DNA of 64,000 bases from Gemmatimonas aurantiaca T-27 (GCF_000010305.1 NC_012489.1:496001-560000), one strand, 5' to 3'. Shown: positions 44,264 through 52,824, counted from the first letter of the stretch. Notes: generated from the sequence alone by a model not told the origin. Numbers and translations: made by a program.

Positions 44264-44475
44264 CGCACCACCTCGAGGGCATCGATCTCGTCGAGCACAA
44301 GCTCGAGACGATGCCCCGTACTCGGGTGACGGGCCACGATGATCTCTCGACCGTTTGCTACGCGCAGGCGTTCCGGAATGACGATGTACTCCGTGCCGCG
44401 CCGCATGATGGTCAGGCGCGTGCCGTCGACGATGGCGCGCTCGAGTTGATCGTACTGCGTCGTGGAGAGCTGCAT
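44260..44475 (-). CDS. Short conserved hypothetical protein
   Basis: A 71-aa protein (MQLSTTQYDQLERAIVDGTR at the start). It is mostly beta-strand with charged residues, such as RRGTEYIVIPERLRVANGRE and HPSTGHRLELVLDEIDALEV. No Cys or membrane segment. The GTGA overlap with the RNase H-like start indicates coupled translation, so it probably works with that protein. The family is not recognised. Confidence 0.65.
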   Translation of the reverse strand: MQLSTTQYDQLERAIVDGTRLTIMRRGTEYIVIPERLRVANGREIIVARHPSTGHRLELVLDEIDALEVVR

Positions 44476-44525
44476 TCCCCAAAGTAATGGAAGCGCGTAC
44501 CGGGAGCTGAGCGCCGCCAAGGGAT

Positions 44526-44661
44526 CCAAGGGTTGCCAGCCGGCCGCAGCGCGGCGAAAGCCGCATGAATGAAAATGAACAAAAGAGAAACCGCCTTTTC
44601 TCTTTTCAGTCCCTTCGATTCCTGAGGTTTTCGCCGCGCAGCGGCCGGCCGGTAACCCTTT
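44526..44661. repeat. Palindromic intergenic repeat B
   Basis: The left arm, CCAAGGGTTGCCAGCCGGCC to CGAAAG (44526-44560), pairs with the right arm TTTTCGCCGCGCAGCGGCCG to GGTAACCCTT (44628-44661), with about three mismatches. A second inner stem pairs AAAAGAGAAA (44581-44590) with TTTTCTCTTTT (44595-44605). It lies in the 228-bp gap between the 71-aa gene and the M20 deacylase gene, which are on the same strand. A partial copy lies at 14.52-14.59 kb. Confidence 0.8.
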
Positions 44662-44703
44662 CGGTCCATTCCCCAATCCCTTCGCAGCCTCGAGATCGGC
44701 CCC

Positions 44704-45858
44704 TCACGTCCCCCACGTCGAGCACACCTGCTCGAGCACGGCCGTCGCCTGTTCGATCTGGGCGATCTCCACCCACTCGGTCGCCGAGTGCGCACGGGCA
44801 ATGTCGCCTGGCCCGAAACACAGCGCGGGAATCCCGGCCTCGGCAAAGAGCGCCGCATCGGTCCAGCACGACAGTCCCTTGATCGCTCCTGGCAGGCCGG
44901 CACTGTGCGCCGCGCTGACTACCGCCTGCACCAGTGGCGCGTCGGCCGCGATGTCGAGCGGTGGTTGAGCGCAGGTCAGCGAGGCGCTCGCCACAAACTG
45001 TGGTCGCTCCACCTGCAGCGCAGCAATGGCAGCTTCCACTTCTTGCAGCGCCTGCACGCCGGTTTCGCCCGGCACCGTACGGCGCTCGATGCGCACATCA
45101 CAGCGGTCGGCATACGTGGACCATCCCGTGCCGCCCGATATCATGGCCGCATGCAGCGATGCCCGGCCGAGCAGTGGGTGTGCGCGGGTGTGCAGGGTGT
45201 CCAGTTCGAAGCGGTCGAGCGCCGCGATGAGCAGCGCCGCGTGCCGGTTGGCATCGATGCCGACGTCGTATCGGCTGCCATGCGCTGCGCGACCCTGCAC
45301 GGCAATGTCGATCCAGGCAAACCCCTTGTGGGCCGGTACCACCGACAGGCGAGTGGGCTCGGTGATGATGGCGCCCGTTGCCTGCAGTCCGTCGGCAAGC
45401 AATGCACGCGTACCAATGGAGGCAAACTCTTCGTCGCACACCGCCGCGATGATGACTTCGCAGTGCAGGGCACCACGTGCGGCCGCACGTGCCGCTGCCA
45501 CACACATGGCGGCAATGCCGGCCTTCATGTCGGTGGCACCGCGGGCGTAGAGATTGCCGTCGCGGGTGATGGGAGAAAAAGGCTCGTGGGTCATGCCCTC
45601 CGTGCCCACCACATCGAGGTGCCCGTTGAGCACCAGCGGTGAACGGCCTACCGGGCCGATGCGCGCGATGACATTCGACCGCCCCGGTGCGACGTCCGAC
45701 AGCGACACCGCAAAGCCCCATCCACTCAGGATGGACGCCAGCAACTCGGCACAGGCACGCTCACCGGGCGCGCCAGGCACGAGGTCCGGATTGCGGGAAT
45801 CGACCGCGACGAGCGCTTCCGTCAGGACGACGGCATCGAGCGGGAATCGTGAGTGCAC
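44704..45858 (-). CDS. ArgE/DapE-type M20 deacylase
   Basis: A 384-aa zinc hydrolase of the M20 family that removes acyl groups from N-acyl amino acids. Metal ligands are seen at LVLNGHLDVVGTEG, YARGATDMKAGIAA, AAVCDEEFASIG, ITEPTRLSVVPAHKGFAW and the C-terminal ARAHSATEW. The dimerisation lid spans roughly residues 180-290. ArgE and DapE are the closest types by motif, but acetylornithine and succinyl-diaminopimelate specificity cannot be separated by eye. Three bases separate it from the upstream GHMP kinase gene stop (45861), so the two are probably co-transcribed. Confidence 0.85.
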   Translation of the reverse strand: MHSRFPLDAVVLTEALVAVDSRNPDLVPGAPGERACAELLASILSGWGFAVSLSDVAPGRSNVIARIGPVGRSPLVLNGHLDVVGTEGMTHEPFSPITRDGNLYARGATDMKAGIAAMCVAAARAAARGALHCEVIIAAVCDEEFASIGTRALLADGLQATGAIITEPTRLSVVPAHKGFAWIDIAVQGRAAHGSRYDVGIDANRHAALLIAALDRFELDTLHTRAHPLLGRASLHAAMISGGTGWSTYADRCDVRIERRTVPGETGVQALQEVEAAIAALQVERPQFVASASLTCAQPPLDIAADAPLVQAVVSAAHSAGLPGAIKGLSCWTDAALFAEAGIPALCFGPGDIARAHSATEWVEIAQIEQATAVLEQVCSTWGT

Positions 45859-45860
45859 AC

Positions 45861-46841
45861 CTACAGTCTAGGTAGATCGGCGCGCACCCGCACCCCATCA
45901 CGGGCAACTCGCCACGTGAGCACTTGGCCCAACGTTGCCGCCGCGGTCTGGACACGCGCCGCATCGTTGGCCGACGAGCAGATCAGCACACTGCCACCGC
46001 CGCTGGCGCCCAGCGCTTTGAAGCCGGTGGCTCCCGCACGGCGCACCACACGCTCCAGTTCATCGATGCGGGGGGTGCTGATGCGCGGATGCAGCGATCT
46101 CTGGTATTGCCAATGTTCATCGATGCAGGACGCGAGCGATGCGACCTGTCCGGTGGCCAGGGCCTGATGCATCTGCCGCGCAAGCTCGGCCATGCGATCG
46201 AGCGCATCCACCACACGCGGCACACGATCGCGGTAAGCATCGAGCACCGCGCTGATGGTCTCGCCGGAGATTCGCGATTCTCCCGTGTAGACAAGCGTCA
46301 GGCACGACTCCAGCTCGTCGACACAGGCATCGCTCAGCGGAATACGCGTGGCCTCATTGGTGTGTGTGAACGACAGTCCCAGCGCACCACCGAAAGCGGC
46401 GGCATAGTGGTCCTGAAATCCACCGGCGACACCCAGTTCCTCCACTTCCACGCGCCGACTGCGCTCGGCCAACTCGGCCGCATCGCAGGTGGTATGGGTG
46501 GCGTGAGCGATGGCCGCCGCGAGCGCGACACCCACCGACGACGAGCCACCAAGCCCCGCGCCGAAGGGAAAGTCGCTGTGGATCTCGACGCGTGATGCTG
46601 TCAACCCGCTGTGGCGGAGCGCCGCCGTGGCGAGCGGATCGTGTGCTGCGGCACCCTGGGAAGGTGCTGACGCCACGGTCAGTGAGACGGTCGCGCGTCG
46701 CTCGATGGCGAGATTGCACACGAAACCACCGCGTTCGTGGGTGTACGGTGGCACATCCGTCCAGCCACCCCCGAAATCAAGACGAGTGGGCGCCGATGCA
46801 ATGATCGGCTGCCCACTCGTCTGAAATTCAGGACCTGCCAC
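45861..46841 (-). CDS. GHMP-family sugar kinase (heptose/mevalonate-kinase-like)
   Basis: A 326-aa small-molecule kinase. Motif 1 is ASAPTRLDFGGGWTDVPPYT, motif 2 is DFPFGAGLGGSSSVGVALAA (the ATP-phosphate loop) and motif 3 is FKALGASGGGSVLICSS. The GGWTDxPxY motif and the general length match the D-glycero-D-manno-heptose 7-phosphate kinase (HddA) and L-fucokinase-like branch of the family, so a sugar or heptose phosphate substrate is more likely than mevalonate. Cytosolic. It shares direction with the M20 gene after it and the Ala/Lys-rich gene before it, with gaps of 2 and 9 bases. Confidence 0.82.
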   Translation of the reverse strand: MAGPEFQTSGQPIIASAPTRLDFGGGWTDVPPYTHERGGFVCNLAIERRATVSLTVASAPSQGAAAHDPLATAALRHSGLTASRVEIHSDFPFGAGLGGSSSVGVALAAAIAHATHTTCDAAELAERSRRVEVEELGVAGGFQDHYAAAFGGALGLSFTHTNEATRIPLSDACVDELESCLTLVYTGESRISGETISAVLDAYRDRVPRVVDALDRMAELARQMHQALATGQVASLASCIDEHWQYQRSLHPRISTPRIDELERVVRRAGATGFKALGASGGGSVLICSSANDAARVQTAAATLGQVLTWRVARDGVRVRADLPRL

Positions 46842-46850
46842 GCCCCGGGC

Positions 46851-47666
46851 CTACTTCTTCTTGGCCGGCGCCTTTTTGGCGGGAGCCTTGGCCGGCGCCT
46901 TGGCGGCAGGCTTCGCCGGAGCCTTGGCCGGTGCTTTAGCGGCAGGCTTGGCGGGAGCGGCCTTGGCCGGTGCCTTGGCGGCGGGCTTGGCGGCTGCCGG
47001 CGCCTTGGCCGCAGGAGCAGCGGTCTTGGCGGCCGGTGCCTTGGCGGCGGGAGCAGCCGTCTTGGCTGGCGCCTTGGTCGCAGCCGGCGCTGCCTTCGCT
47101 TCGGCCTTCACCTCAGCCACTGGAGCAGCCGGGGCCTTGGGAGCCGCCTTGGGCGTCAGTGGCGCGAAGTGCACCTTGTCAGACGGCTTCTGCGGCTCGA
47201 TACGCATCGCTGCGCGAGCTTCCAGCGCCGCTTCGGCGGCTGCCGCCGGAGCGGTCACCGCCTTGGGCAACTGACCAAGCGGAATCGGCTTTGGCGGCGG
47301 AGCCTTGGGTTCCGGCTTCGGCAGCGAGCCGTGCTTGGCGATGTAGGCCGCCTCGGCCTGCTGAATCAGGACATCCGCTTCTTCCTGATTCATCTGTCCG
47401 CGACGCACCATGTAATTGATCAGGTCGCGCGCGCTTTCAATGACGAAGGCGCTCAGGCCGGCGGCAGCACCGACGACATCGCGCATGGCGCCAGCCATCC
47501 GGCTGCCGGCTTCGAGGCTGATTTCATGGGCACGGGCAGCCATTTCGGCTGCGGTGTCCCGGGCGTCGGCCGCCCGGTGGCCGGGGCCACGGCGAGGGGC
47601 CGGAGCCGATGGCGGCGCGTCGCCGTCCGCCTGCGTTTCTTCGTCAGCCTGTGGAAAATCGGCCAT
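46851..47666 (-). CDS. PhaF/histone H1-like protein with Ala-Lys-Pro repeats
   Basis: About 271 aa. The N-terminal 110 residues hold a helical phasin-like segment (SRMAGAMRDVVGAAAGLSAF, SARDLINYMVRRGQMNQEEA). The C-terminal 130 residues are a basic, low-complexity tail rich in AKAPA and PAAK units (for example KPAAKAPAKAAPAKPAAKAP) ending AKKAPAKKK, like histone H1 or Pseudomonas PhaF. Such tails bind DNA non-specifically. From the family resemblance the protein may link polyhydroxyalkanoate granules or the nucleoid; no pha genes are in the window. ATG 47666 (MADFPQ) is chosen over 47687. Confidence 0.78.
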   Translation of the reverse strand: MADFPQADEETQADGDAPPSAPAPRRGPGHRAADARDTAAEMAARAHEISLEAGSRMAGAMRDVVGAAAGLSAFVIESARDLINYMVRRGQMNQEEADVLIQQAEAAYIAKHGSLPKPEPKAPPPKPIPLGQLPKAVTAPAAAAEAALEARAAMRIEPQKPSDKVHFAPLTPKAAPKAPAAPVAEVKAEAKAAPAATKAPAKTAAPAAKAPAAKTAAPAAKAPAAAKPAAKAPAKAAPAKPAAKAPAKAPAKPAAKAPAKAPAKKAPAKKK

Positions 47667-47943
47667 GGGTGGAGCGCACTCCGCCAAACAGGGGGTGTGA
47701 GATGGTCGCTCGACCGCGTCGGAGAAGACAGCGTGAAAGCCACCGCGGGGTCCTAGAGACCACCGGAACGGGGTAACTATATGATTTTCAGTGGTCTATG
47801 CAAGGTGCGCGTAGGTGATTTGCGAGGTCGACTTACATATTATGCACCGAAGGGGGACTCGGCGGTGTGCCCCTGAAATTGAGCAAATGCGCAATAACGT
47901 CAGGTATATAGAGACATCAACAGATCACATAGGCGGCACTATA
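47667..47943. promoter_or_regulatory. AT-rich divergent leader, 277 bp
   Basis: A stretch between the divergent PhaF-like and CoA-transferase genes that is visibly poorer in GC than the rest of the window (ACTATATGATTTTCAG at 47776, TACATATTATGCACC at 47834). Both promoters must lie here. The frame upstream of the GTG 47944 start uses rare codons (AGG, ATA, ACA) and looks non-coding. No tRNA or known riboswitch is seen. Confidence 0.5.
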
Positions 47944-49077
47944 GTGTCTCAAAACCTGAAAGGCATCAAAGTTCTTGACCTCTCCAGGGTCCTGGCCGGC
48001 CCCTACTGCACCATGATGCTCGGTGACCTCGGCGCGTCGATCATCAAGGTGGAACGGCCGAACACCGGTGACGATACGCGCGGTTGGGGGCCTCCCTTCG
48101 ATCAACGCGGGCAGTCCGCCTATTTCCTGTCCGCAAATCGGAACAAGTTTTCCCTCGCCGCCGATTTTCGGAACGCGGAAGATCTCGCCCTGGTCCAAAG
48201 TCTCGCGGCCGAAGCAGACATCATCATCGAAAACTATCTGCCCGGTGCATTGGCACGAAACGGTCTTGATAGTGACGTATTGATGGCAAAAAACAGTCGC
48301 CTCATTTGGTGCACCATCTCGGGATTTGGCCCGGATAGTCAGCGCCCAGGATACGACTTCGTCGCGCAGGCCGAATCTGGGTGGATGGCGATCACCGGTG
48401 AGCCGGAAGGCGAGCCCATGAAAGTCGGGGTCGCGCTGGTGGACGTGCTGGCCGGCAAGGACGCCGCGATCGGGATACTGGCGGCATTGGCGGGACGGGA
48501 CGCTGCAGAGCGCCGCGGCGACGTGCTGCCGACGCCAGACCGCCGAGTGCAGGTGACGCTCGCCAGCTCTGCGGTGGCCGCGTTGGTGAATGTTGCGCAG
48601 AACGCGCTCGTATCGGGGGCCCCGACCAGGCGATGGGGCAATGCGCACCCGAACCTCGTCCCCTATCAACTATTTCACGCCACCGACCGCCCGCTCGTCA
48701 TTGCCGTGGGGAACGACGCGCAGTGGACGCAGGCCGCGCTTGCGCTGGGATTGGATGACCTCGCGGGTGATGCCGCGTTGTCCACCAACGCCGGTCGGTT
48801 GACTCACCGCGAGCTCGTGGTCGGACGGATCGCGCAGCGTGTGCGTGAGGCGCCGGCGCAGCAGTGGATCGATCGTCTGGACGCGGTGGGCGTTCCTTGC
48901 GGACTCGTCCGTAGTGTTCAGGAGGCTTTGCATGACGTCACCGGCTCGGCACGCACGGGCGTTTCACCGATTCTGAATGGTCGTGTTCGCTTCGAGCCAC
49001 CGTTGCTCGATGAACACGGCGTCACAATCCGGGAAAAACAGTGGAGTTCGTTCGACCTCGTGCCGATACCAGAGTGA
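47944..49077 (+). CDS. CaiB/BaiF-type (class III) CoA transferase
   Basis: Transfers CoA between acids in the class III way (formyl-CoA, carnitine or succinyl-CoA:hydroxy-acid type). The 377-aa protein has GIKVLDLSRVLAGPYCTMML, DLGASIIKVERPNTGDDTRG WGPP, ANRNKFSLAADFRNAEDLAL, IIIENYLPGALARNG, and PGYDFVAQAESGWMAITGEP with the catalytic Asp. The C-terminal domain carries VPCGLVRSVQEALHDVTGSA. Start choice: GTG 47944, since upstream codons look non-coding; ATG 47887 is possible. The 5' part and its leader are lower in GC than the neighbours, a weak sign of transfer. Substrates unknown. Confidence 0.87.
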   Translation: MSQNLKGIKVLDLSRVLAGPYCTMMLGDLGASIIKVERPNTGDDTRGWGPPFDQRGQSAYFLSANRNKFSLAADFRNAEDLALVQSLAAEADIIIENYLPGALARNGLDSDVLMAKNSRLIWCTISGFGPDSQRPGYDFVAQAESGWMAITGEPEGEPMKVGVALVDVLAGKDAAIGILAALAGRDAAERRGDVLPTPDRRVQVTLASSAVAALVNVAQNALVSGAPTRRWGNAHPNLVPYQLFHATDRPLVIAVGNDAQWTQAALALGLDDLAGDAALSTNAGRLTHRELVVGRIAQRVREAPAQQWIDRLDAVGVPCGLVRSVQEALHDVTGSARTGVSPILNGRVRFEPPLLDEHGVTIREKQWSSFDLVPIPE

Positions 49078-49201
49078 GCACGCGTGTGACCTCTTCGCCA
49101 TGCGCTCGTCATATGCACGAGACGAGCAGCAGGTTTGTGTCGAAGTTCGATCGGAAGGGGTGTCAATCCCGTGGATGCGGCGTTATCCTAGCGCCGTGCA
49201 C

Positions 49202-49762
49202 ATGACGGAACCCCAGCTCCCGCCGAACGACGTCGATTCGGACCAGGAAGTCATCGCCCGCGTAATGGCGGGCGACAGAGACGCCTTCTCGATGCTGATC
49301 GGCCGCTACAGTGATCCGCTGTATCGGCATGCTCTCGGAATGACGGGCAGTCCTGACGTCGCCGAGGACATTCTTCAGACGTCGTTCATCAAGGCCTATC
49401 ACCATCTCGGTGAAGTCCGTGGTCGCTTCGACGCCTGGTTATTCCGGATCGTAGCCAACGGGTGCAAGGACTGGCTGAAGAACATTCGGCGCACGCATCT
49501 GAGCTATGACGAAGATGATCAGCCATCCGGCTACGCATCGCCTGACGAAGACCTCGATCGCACCGAACTGCGACAGGACCTCGACTCCGCGCTCGCGCAG
49601 TTGGCGCCATCGCTTCGGGAAGCGTTCATCATGAAGCACGTGGAAGGACGCTCCTACGAAGAAATGGCGGACCTGTTGGGGACCACTGTTGGTGCGCTGA
49701 AGATGCGCGTGCATCGTGCACGCGAAGCGCTTCAGGCCCTGCTCGAGGAGAAATACGCCTGA
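49202..49762 (+). CDS. ECF-type sigma-70 family sigma factor
   Basis: A 186-aa extracytoplasmic-function sigma factor. Region 2 includes DAFSMLIGRYSDPLYRHALG and AEDILQTSFIKAYHHLGEVR with GRFDAWLFRIVANGCKDWLK; region 4 includes LAPSLREAFIMKHVEGRSYE and EMADLLGTTVGALKMRVHRA. The usual linker lies between. ATG 49202 is preceded by a weak site. Its stop overlaps the start of the next gene by one base (TGATG), so the next gene is almost surely its cotranscribed partner. It would recruit RNA polymerase to stress or envelope promoters; the regulon is unknown. Confidence 0.92.
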   Translation: MTEPQLPPNDVDSDQEVIARVMAGDRDAFSMLIGRYSDPLYRHALGMTGSPDVAEDILQTSFIKAYHHLGEVRGRFDAWLFRIVANGCKDWLKNIRRTHLSYDEDDQPSGYASPDEDLDRTELRQDLDSALAQLAPSLREAFIMKHVEGRSYEEMADLLGTTVGALKMRVHRAREALQALLEEKYA

Positions 49763-50229
49763 TGCAACACCGCAACGAAGCTCACGACGAATTGGACGTG
49801 ACCCGTGGCCTGCCGCGCGATATCGCGCCGCAGGCGGATCGTCCGCTGGCCGACCGCGAAGTGCCACTGCCGGGGCTGGGAGCATCGACCGGCGGTGCCG
49901 ACGTCATCCACCAGTGGCTCGACGGCGAGGCCGCGGAAGCGGATGCCCGCCGCGCCGATGCCCGCCAGGTGGAATTCTGGAAGCGTGTCGACCAGGACAC
50001 CGACCGCATGCGTCGCATGAAGACGCCGGCGCATGTCGCAGCCAGCATCATGGCTGCCCTGCCGCCGAAGCAGGTTGAGGCTCAGATGGCCACGGCCACC
50101 GCCACCGCGACGGTCGCGCAACTGAGCGCCAACACGCCAGAAGCGACCAGCACCTCGTTCGGTCGCAGTGCGATCGTTGGTGCGATCATGTTGGCGATTG
50201 GCATCGTGATCGGCCGCATGGTGCTCTGA
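49762..50229 (+). CDS. Putative membrane-anchored anti-sigma-like protein
   Basis: A 155-aa protein with an Asp/Arg-rich N-terminal half (QWLDGEAAEADARRADARQV EFWKRVDQDTDRM) and a single C-terminal helix (SAIVGAIMLAIGIVIGRMVL) placing the N-terminal part in the cytosol. This topology and the one-base overlap with the ECF sigma gene fit an anti-sigma factor, although no zinc-binding HxxxCxxC motif typical of ZAS anti-sigma proteins is present. The WKRVDQ helix is a candidate for sigma binding. The Thr/Ala-rich stretch ATATATATVAQLSANT is a linker. An alternative is a sigma-unrelated membrane protein. Confidence 0.65.
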   Translation: MQHRNEAHDELDVTRGLPRDIAPQADRPLADREVPLPGLGASTGGADVIHQWLDGEAAEADARRADARQVEFWKRVDQDTDRMRRMKTPAHVAASIMAALPPKQVEAQMATATATATVAQLSANTPEATSTSFGRSAIVGAIMLAIGIVIGRMVL

Positions 50230-50247
50230 TTCGCCTCCGCGCGAAAC

Positions 50248-50284
50248 ACGAAGGGCCCGCGCACTCGCTGCGCGGGCCCTTCGT
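50248..50284. terminator. Bidirectional terminator hairpin
   Basis: A 16-bp perfect stem (ACGAAGGGCCCGCGCA with TGCGCGGGCCCTTCGT) and a 5-base loop between the convergent anti-sigma-like and lpdA genes. The plus strand is followed by CGTTTCC, and the minus side by GTTTCGCGC, so it can serve both genes. Confidence 0.8.
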
Positions 50285-50331
50285 CGTTTCCCCACTCCGG
50301 GACCGCCAAACGCGAATCCCGGGACAGCCGC

Positions 50332-51744
50332 TTACATGTGCAGCGCGCGGCCGAGCGCACTGAGCGCGGCTTCCTTCACCGTCTCGCTGAGCGTCGGGTG
50401 CGAATGCACCGTGATCGCGATGTCCTCGGCGCTGCCACGGTATTCCATCGCCAGCACGACCTGCGCGAGGTTGTCGGCCACGTGTGGGCCGATCATGTGG
50501 CACCCGAGAATTTCGTCGGAGTCCTTGTCCACCACGAACTTCACGAAGCCCTGGGTCTCACCCATGGTGCGTGCACGACCGTTGGCGCTGAACGGGAACT
50601 TGCCCACGCGATAGGCACGGCCGCTGGCCTTCACTTCCTGCTCGGTGAGACCCACCGTGGCAATCTCGGGCCACGTGTACACCACACCAGGCATCGTGCG
50701 GTAGTGCATGTGCACCGGCTTGCCGGCGATCACTTCGGCGGCAATCACGCCTTCGTCCTCGGCCTTGTGCGCGAGCAGCTTGCCGCCCACCACGTCGCCG
50801 ATGGCAAACACGTTCGGCAGGTTGGTGCGCATCTGGTCGTTCACGGCGATCTCGCCACGCTGACCGAGCGCGAGGCCCAGCGCAGCGGCATCCACACCCG
50901 ACAACGATGGCTTGCGGCCCACCGAGACGAGCACATAGTCGCCGTCGAACGACAGCGCCGCGCCATCCTTCTCCGCGTGGATGGTCACGCCGTCGGCGCG
51001 CACGTCGGCACCGGTCACCTTCGTGCCGGTGTGGATCTCGAGTCCCTGCTTGCGCAGGATCTTGTCGGCTTCCTTGATCACATCGTCATCGTTGCCAGGC
51101 AGGATGGTGGGCGCGAACTCCACCACCGTGACCTTCGCGCCGAGGCGGCGCCACACGGAGCCGAGCTCGAGACCGATCACGCCACCACCGATGACGATGA
51201 GATGCTTCGGCACTTCGGGGATCTGCAGTGCGCCCACGTTCGACAACACACGCTGTTCGTCGAACGGGAGGAACGGCAACTGCACCGGCACGGAGCCCGT
51301 CGCAATGATCACGTGCTTGCCCTGCCACGATGTCACGTTGCCGTCGGTGTCCTTCACCTCGACGACATTGCCAGTCTTGAGCGTACCGAAGCCCTTGGCC
51401 CACGTGATCTTGTTCTTGCGGAACAGGAACTCGATGCCCTTGGTGTTCTGCGCGACCACATCGGTCTTGCGCGCCATCATGGCCGGCAGGTCGACAGTGG
51501 CACCTTCCACTTTCACGCCGTGCTCTGCGGCATGCAGGCGTAGCCACTCGTAGTGCTCGGAGCTTTGCAGCAGGGCTTTCGACGGAATGCACCCCACCGT
51601 GACGCAGGTGCCACCCAGCGTCTTGTCAGCTTCGATGCAGGTGACGGAGAAGCCCAACTGGGCTGCGCGGATCGCGGCCACGTAGCCGCCGGGGCCACCA
51701 CCGAGGACGAGTACGTCGGCGGTCTGGGAAGTCGTGGAAGTCAT
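50332..51744 (-). CDS. lpdA: Dihydrolipoyl dehydrogenase (E3)
   Basis: FAD enzyme that re-oxidises dihydrolipoyl groups of 2-oxo acid dehydrogenase complexes, passing electrons to NAD. 470 aa. The N-terminal FAD motif is VLGGGPGGYVAAIRAAQLG. The redox disulphide is in GGTCVTVGCIPSKALL, with Cys residues four residues apart (CxxxxC). The NAD motif is VIGGGVIGLELGSVWRRLGA. The C-terminal active-site His-Glu pair is in HSHPTLSETVKEAALSAL. Start ATG 51744 fits the family. It is 22 bases from the DUF72 gene upstream. The matching E2 gene (54.56-55.79 kb) is separated by three genes, and E1 (sucA) is not in the window. Confidence 0.95.
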   Translation of the reverse strand: MTSTTSQTADVLVLGGGPGGYVAAIRAAQLGFSVTCIEADKTLGGTCVTVGCIPSKALLQSSEHYEWLRLHAAEHGVKVEGATVDLPAMMARKTDVVAQNTKGIEFLFRKNKITWAKGFGTLKTGNVVEVKDTDGNVTSWQGKHVIIATGSVPVQLPFLPFDEQRVLSNVGALQIPEVPKHLIVIGGGVIGLELGSVWRRLGAKVTVVEFAPTILPGNDDDVIKEADKILRKQGLEIHTGTKVTGADVRADGVTIHAEKDGAALSFDGDYVLVSVGRKPSLSGVDAAALGLALGQRGEIAVNDQMRTNLPNVFAIGDVVGGKLLAHKAEDEGVIAAEVIAGKPVHMHYRTMPGVVYTWPEIATVGLTEQEVKASGRAYRVGKFPFSANGRARTMGETQGFVKFVVDKDSDEILGCHMIGPHVADNLAQVVLAMEYRGSAEDIAITVHSHPTLSETVKEAALSALGRALHM

Positions 51745-51766
51745 GTACGAAAGATAAACGGCTTGC

Positions 51767-52777
51767 CTATCTCAGCAGGAAGCGTCGGGCGAGGTTGGCG
51801 ATGGTCAGCGGGGACGAGCCTTCGAATCGGTTGTTGGCAATGACAAAGATCGTGGCGGCATGCGCCAATGCGCGGTCGATCAGGGTCAGGATATCGTCAT
51901 GCCCCTCTGGAAACGCGTCCTGGATCCGGTCATACGGGGCGAACGCCTCGACGGCGTCGTTGAACGTGCGTCCGGGCCGCAGCAGCGCTCGCGCAATGGT
52001 GAAATCGGTCGTGAGGGCATCGTCGTGGAGCAACTGCGCCCCGATGGTCGGCATGTGCGTCCAGGCGTTGAACACATGCGCCACCTGGTGAGCTCGTAGC
52101 GCCGCGAAGTACGGCGGGGCGAGGTGCTGGGGCGTGCGGATCTCGACGGCGTACCGTGGTCCTTTGGGCAACGCCCCGAAGAATCGGTCGAGATGTTCCG
52201 CAAAGCCCGCGACGGTGAGGTGTGCTGAGCGGGGAATGGCCTCGAACTCGAACAGAAAGACGCCGGCATGTTCGCCCAGGTATTCGAGAGCGGGTCCGAT
52301 CACCGCATCGACACACAGGGTCGGATTGAGCCAATCCGGGTTCCTGTCCGACGGCTGAAGCGGCGTGACGCCGAGCTGCCGCAGCATGTGATGGCGGGGG
52401 CTGTTCAGCGCATACGAGGTGATCTGATCCCAGACCTTCATCACGAGGGGGAAGCCGGCCGGCAATGCGTGCCGGTATTCCTCGAGTACCTCGGGTGTCG
52501 GTGGCCGATAGAAGAACGAATCCACGCCGACCGTCCGGAACAGCGGACAGCGCGCGTATTCGGCCAGCATGGGTGCCGTGGCCCCGGTCTTGGGATAGCT
52601 CCGCCGGTACACCATGCCAGACCACCCCGGATAGGTCCAACTGGACGTGCCGAATCGCAGCGTTGCCGGCAGGGCGGCCGCCAGTCTCGCGGCCTCCTGC
52701 ATGAACTGCTCGTGGCGGTCGAGCGGTTCCTCGAACAGCGATGGCTGGAAGTCGTCAGGCGGCGGCATGCCCGCCAT
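51767..52777 (-). CDS. DUF72 domain protein
   Basis: A 336-aa protein of the DUF72 (YecE-like) family, with a predicted TIM-barrel fold and no established catalytic role. Motifs: TLRFGTSSWTYPGWSGMVYR, AEYARCPLFRTVGVDSFFYR PPT, LPAGFPLVMKVWDQITSYAL and a C-terminal FVIANNRFEGSSPLTI. The charged N-terminus (SLFEEPLDRHEQFMQEAARL) is family-like. It is transcribed with lpdA in the same direction, 22 bases upstream of the lpdA start, so both may share a promoter. ATG 52777 or 52768 are alternative starts. Confidence 0.85.
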   Translation of the reverse strand: MAGMPPPDDFQPSLFEEPLDRHEQFMQEAARLAAALPATLRFGTSSWTYPGWSGMVYRRSYPKTGATAPMLAEYARCPLFRTVGVDSFFYRPPTPEVLEEYRHALPAGFPLVMKVWDQITSYALNSPRHHMLRQLGVTPLQPSDRNPDWLNPTLCVDAVIGPALEYLGEHAGVFLFEFEAIPRSAHLTVAGFAEHLDRFFGALPKGPRYAVEIRTPQHLAPPYFAALRAHQVAHVFNAWTHMPTIGAQLLHDDALTTDFTIARALLRPGRTFNDAVEAFAPYDRIQDAFPEGHDDILTLIDRALAHAATIFVIANNRFEGSSPLTIANLARRFLLR

Positions 52778-52824
52778 TGTAGGCGGCGTCCGACGGGTGG
52801 GCTACTGGTGAGCGCGCAACCGGG

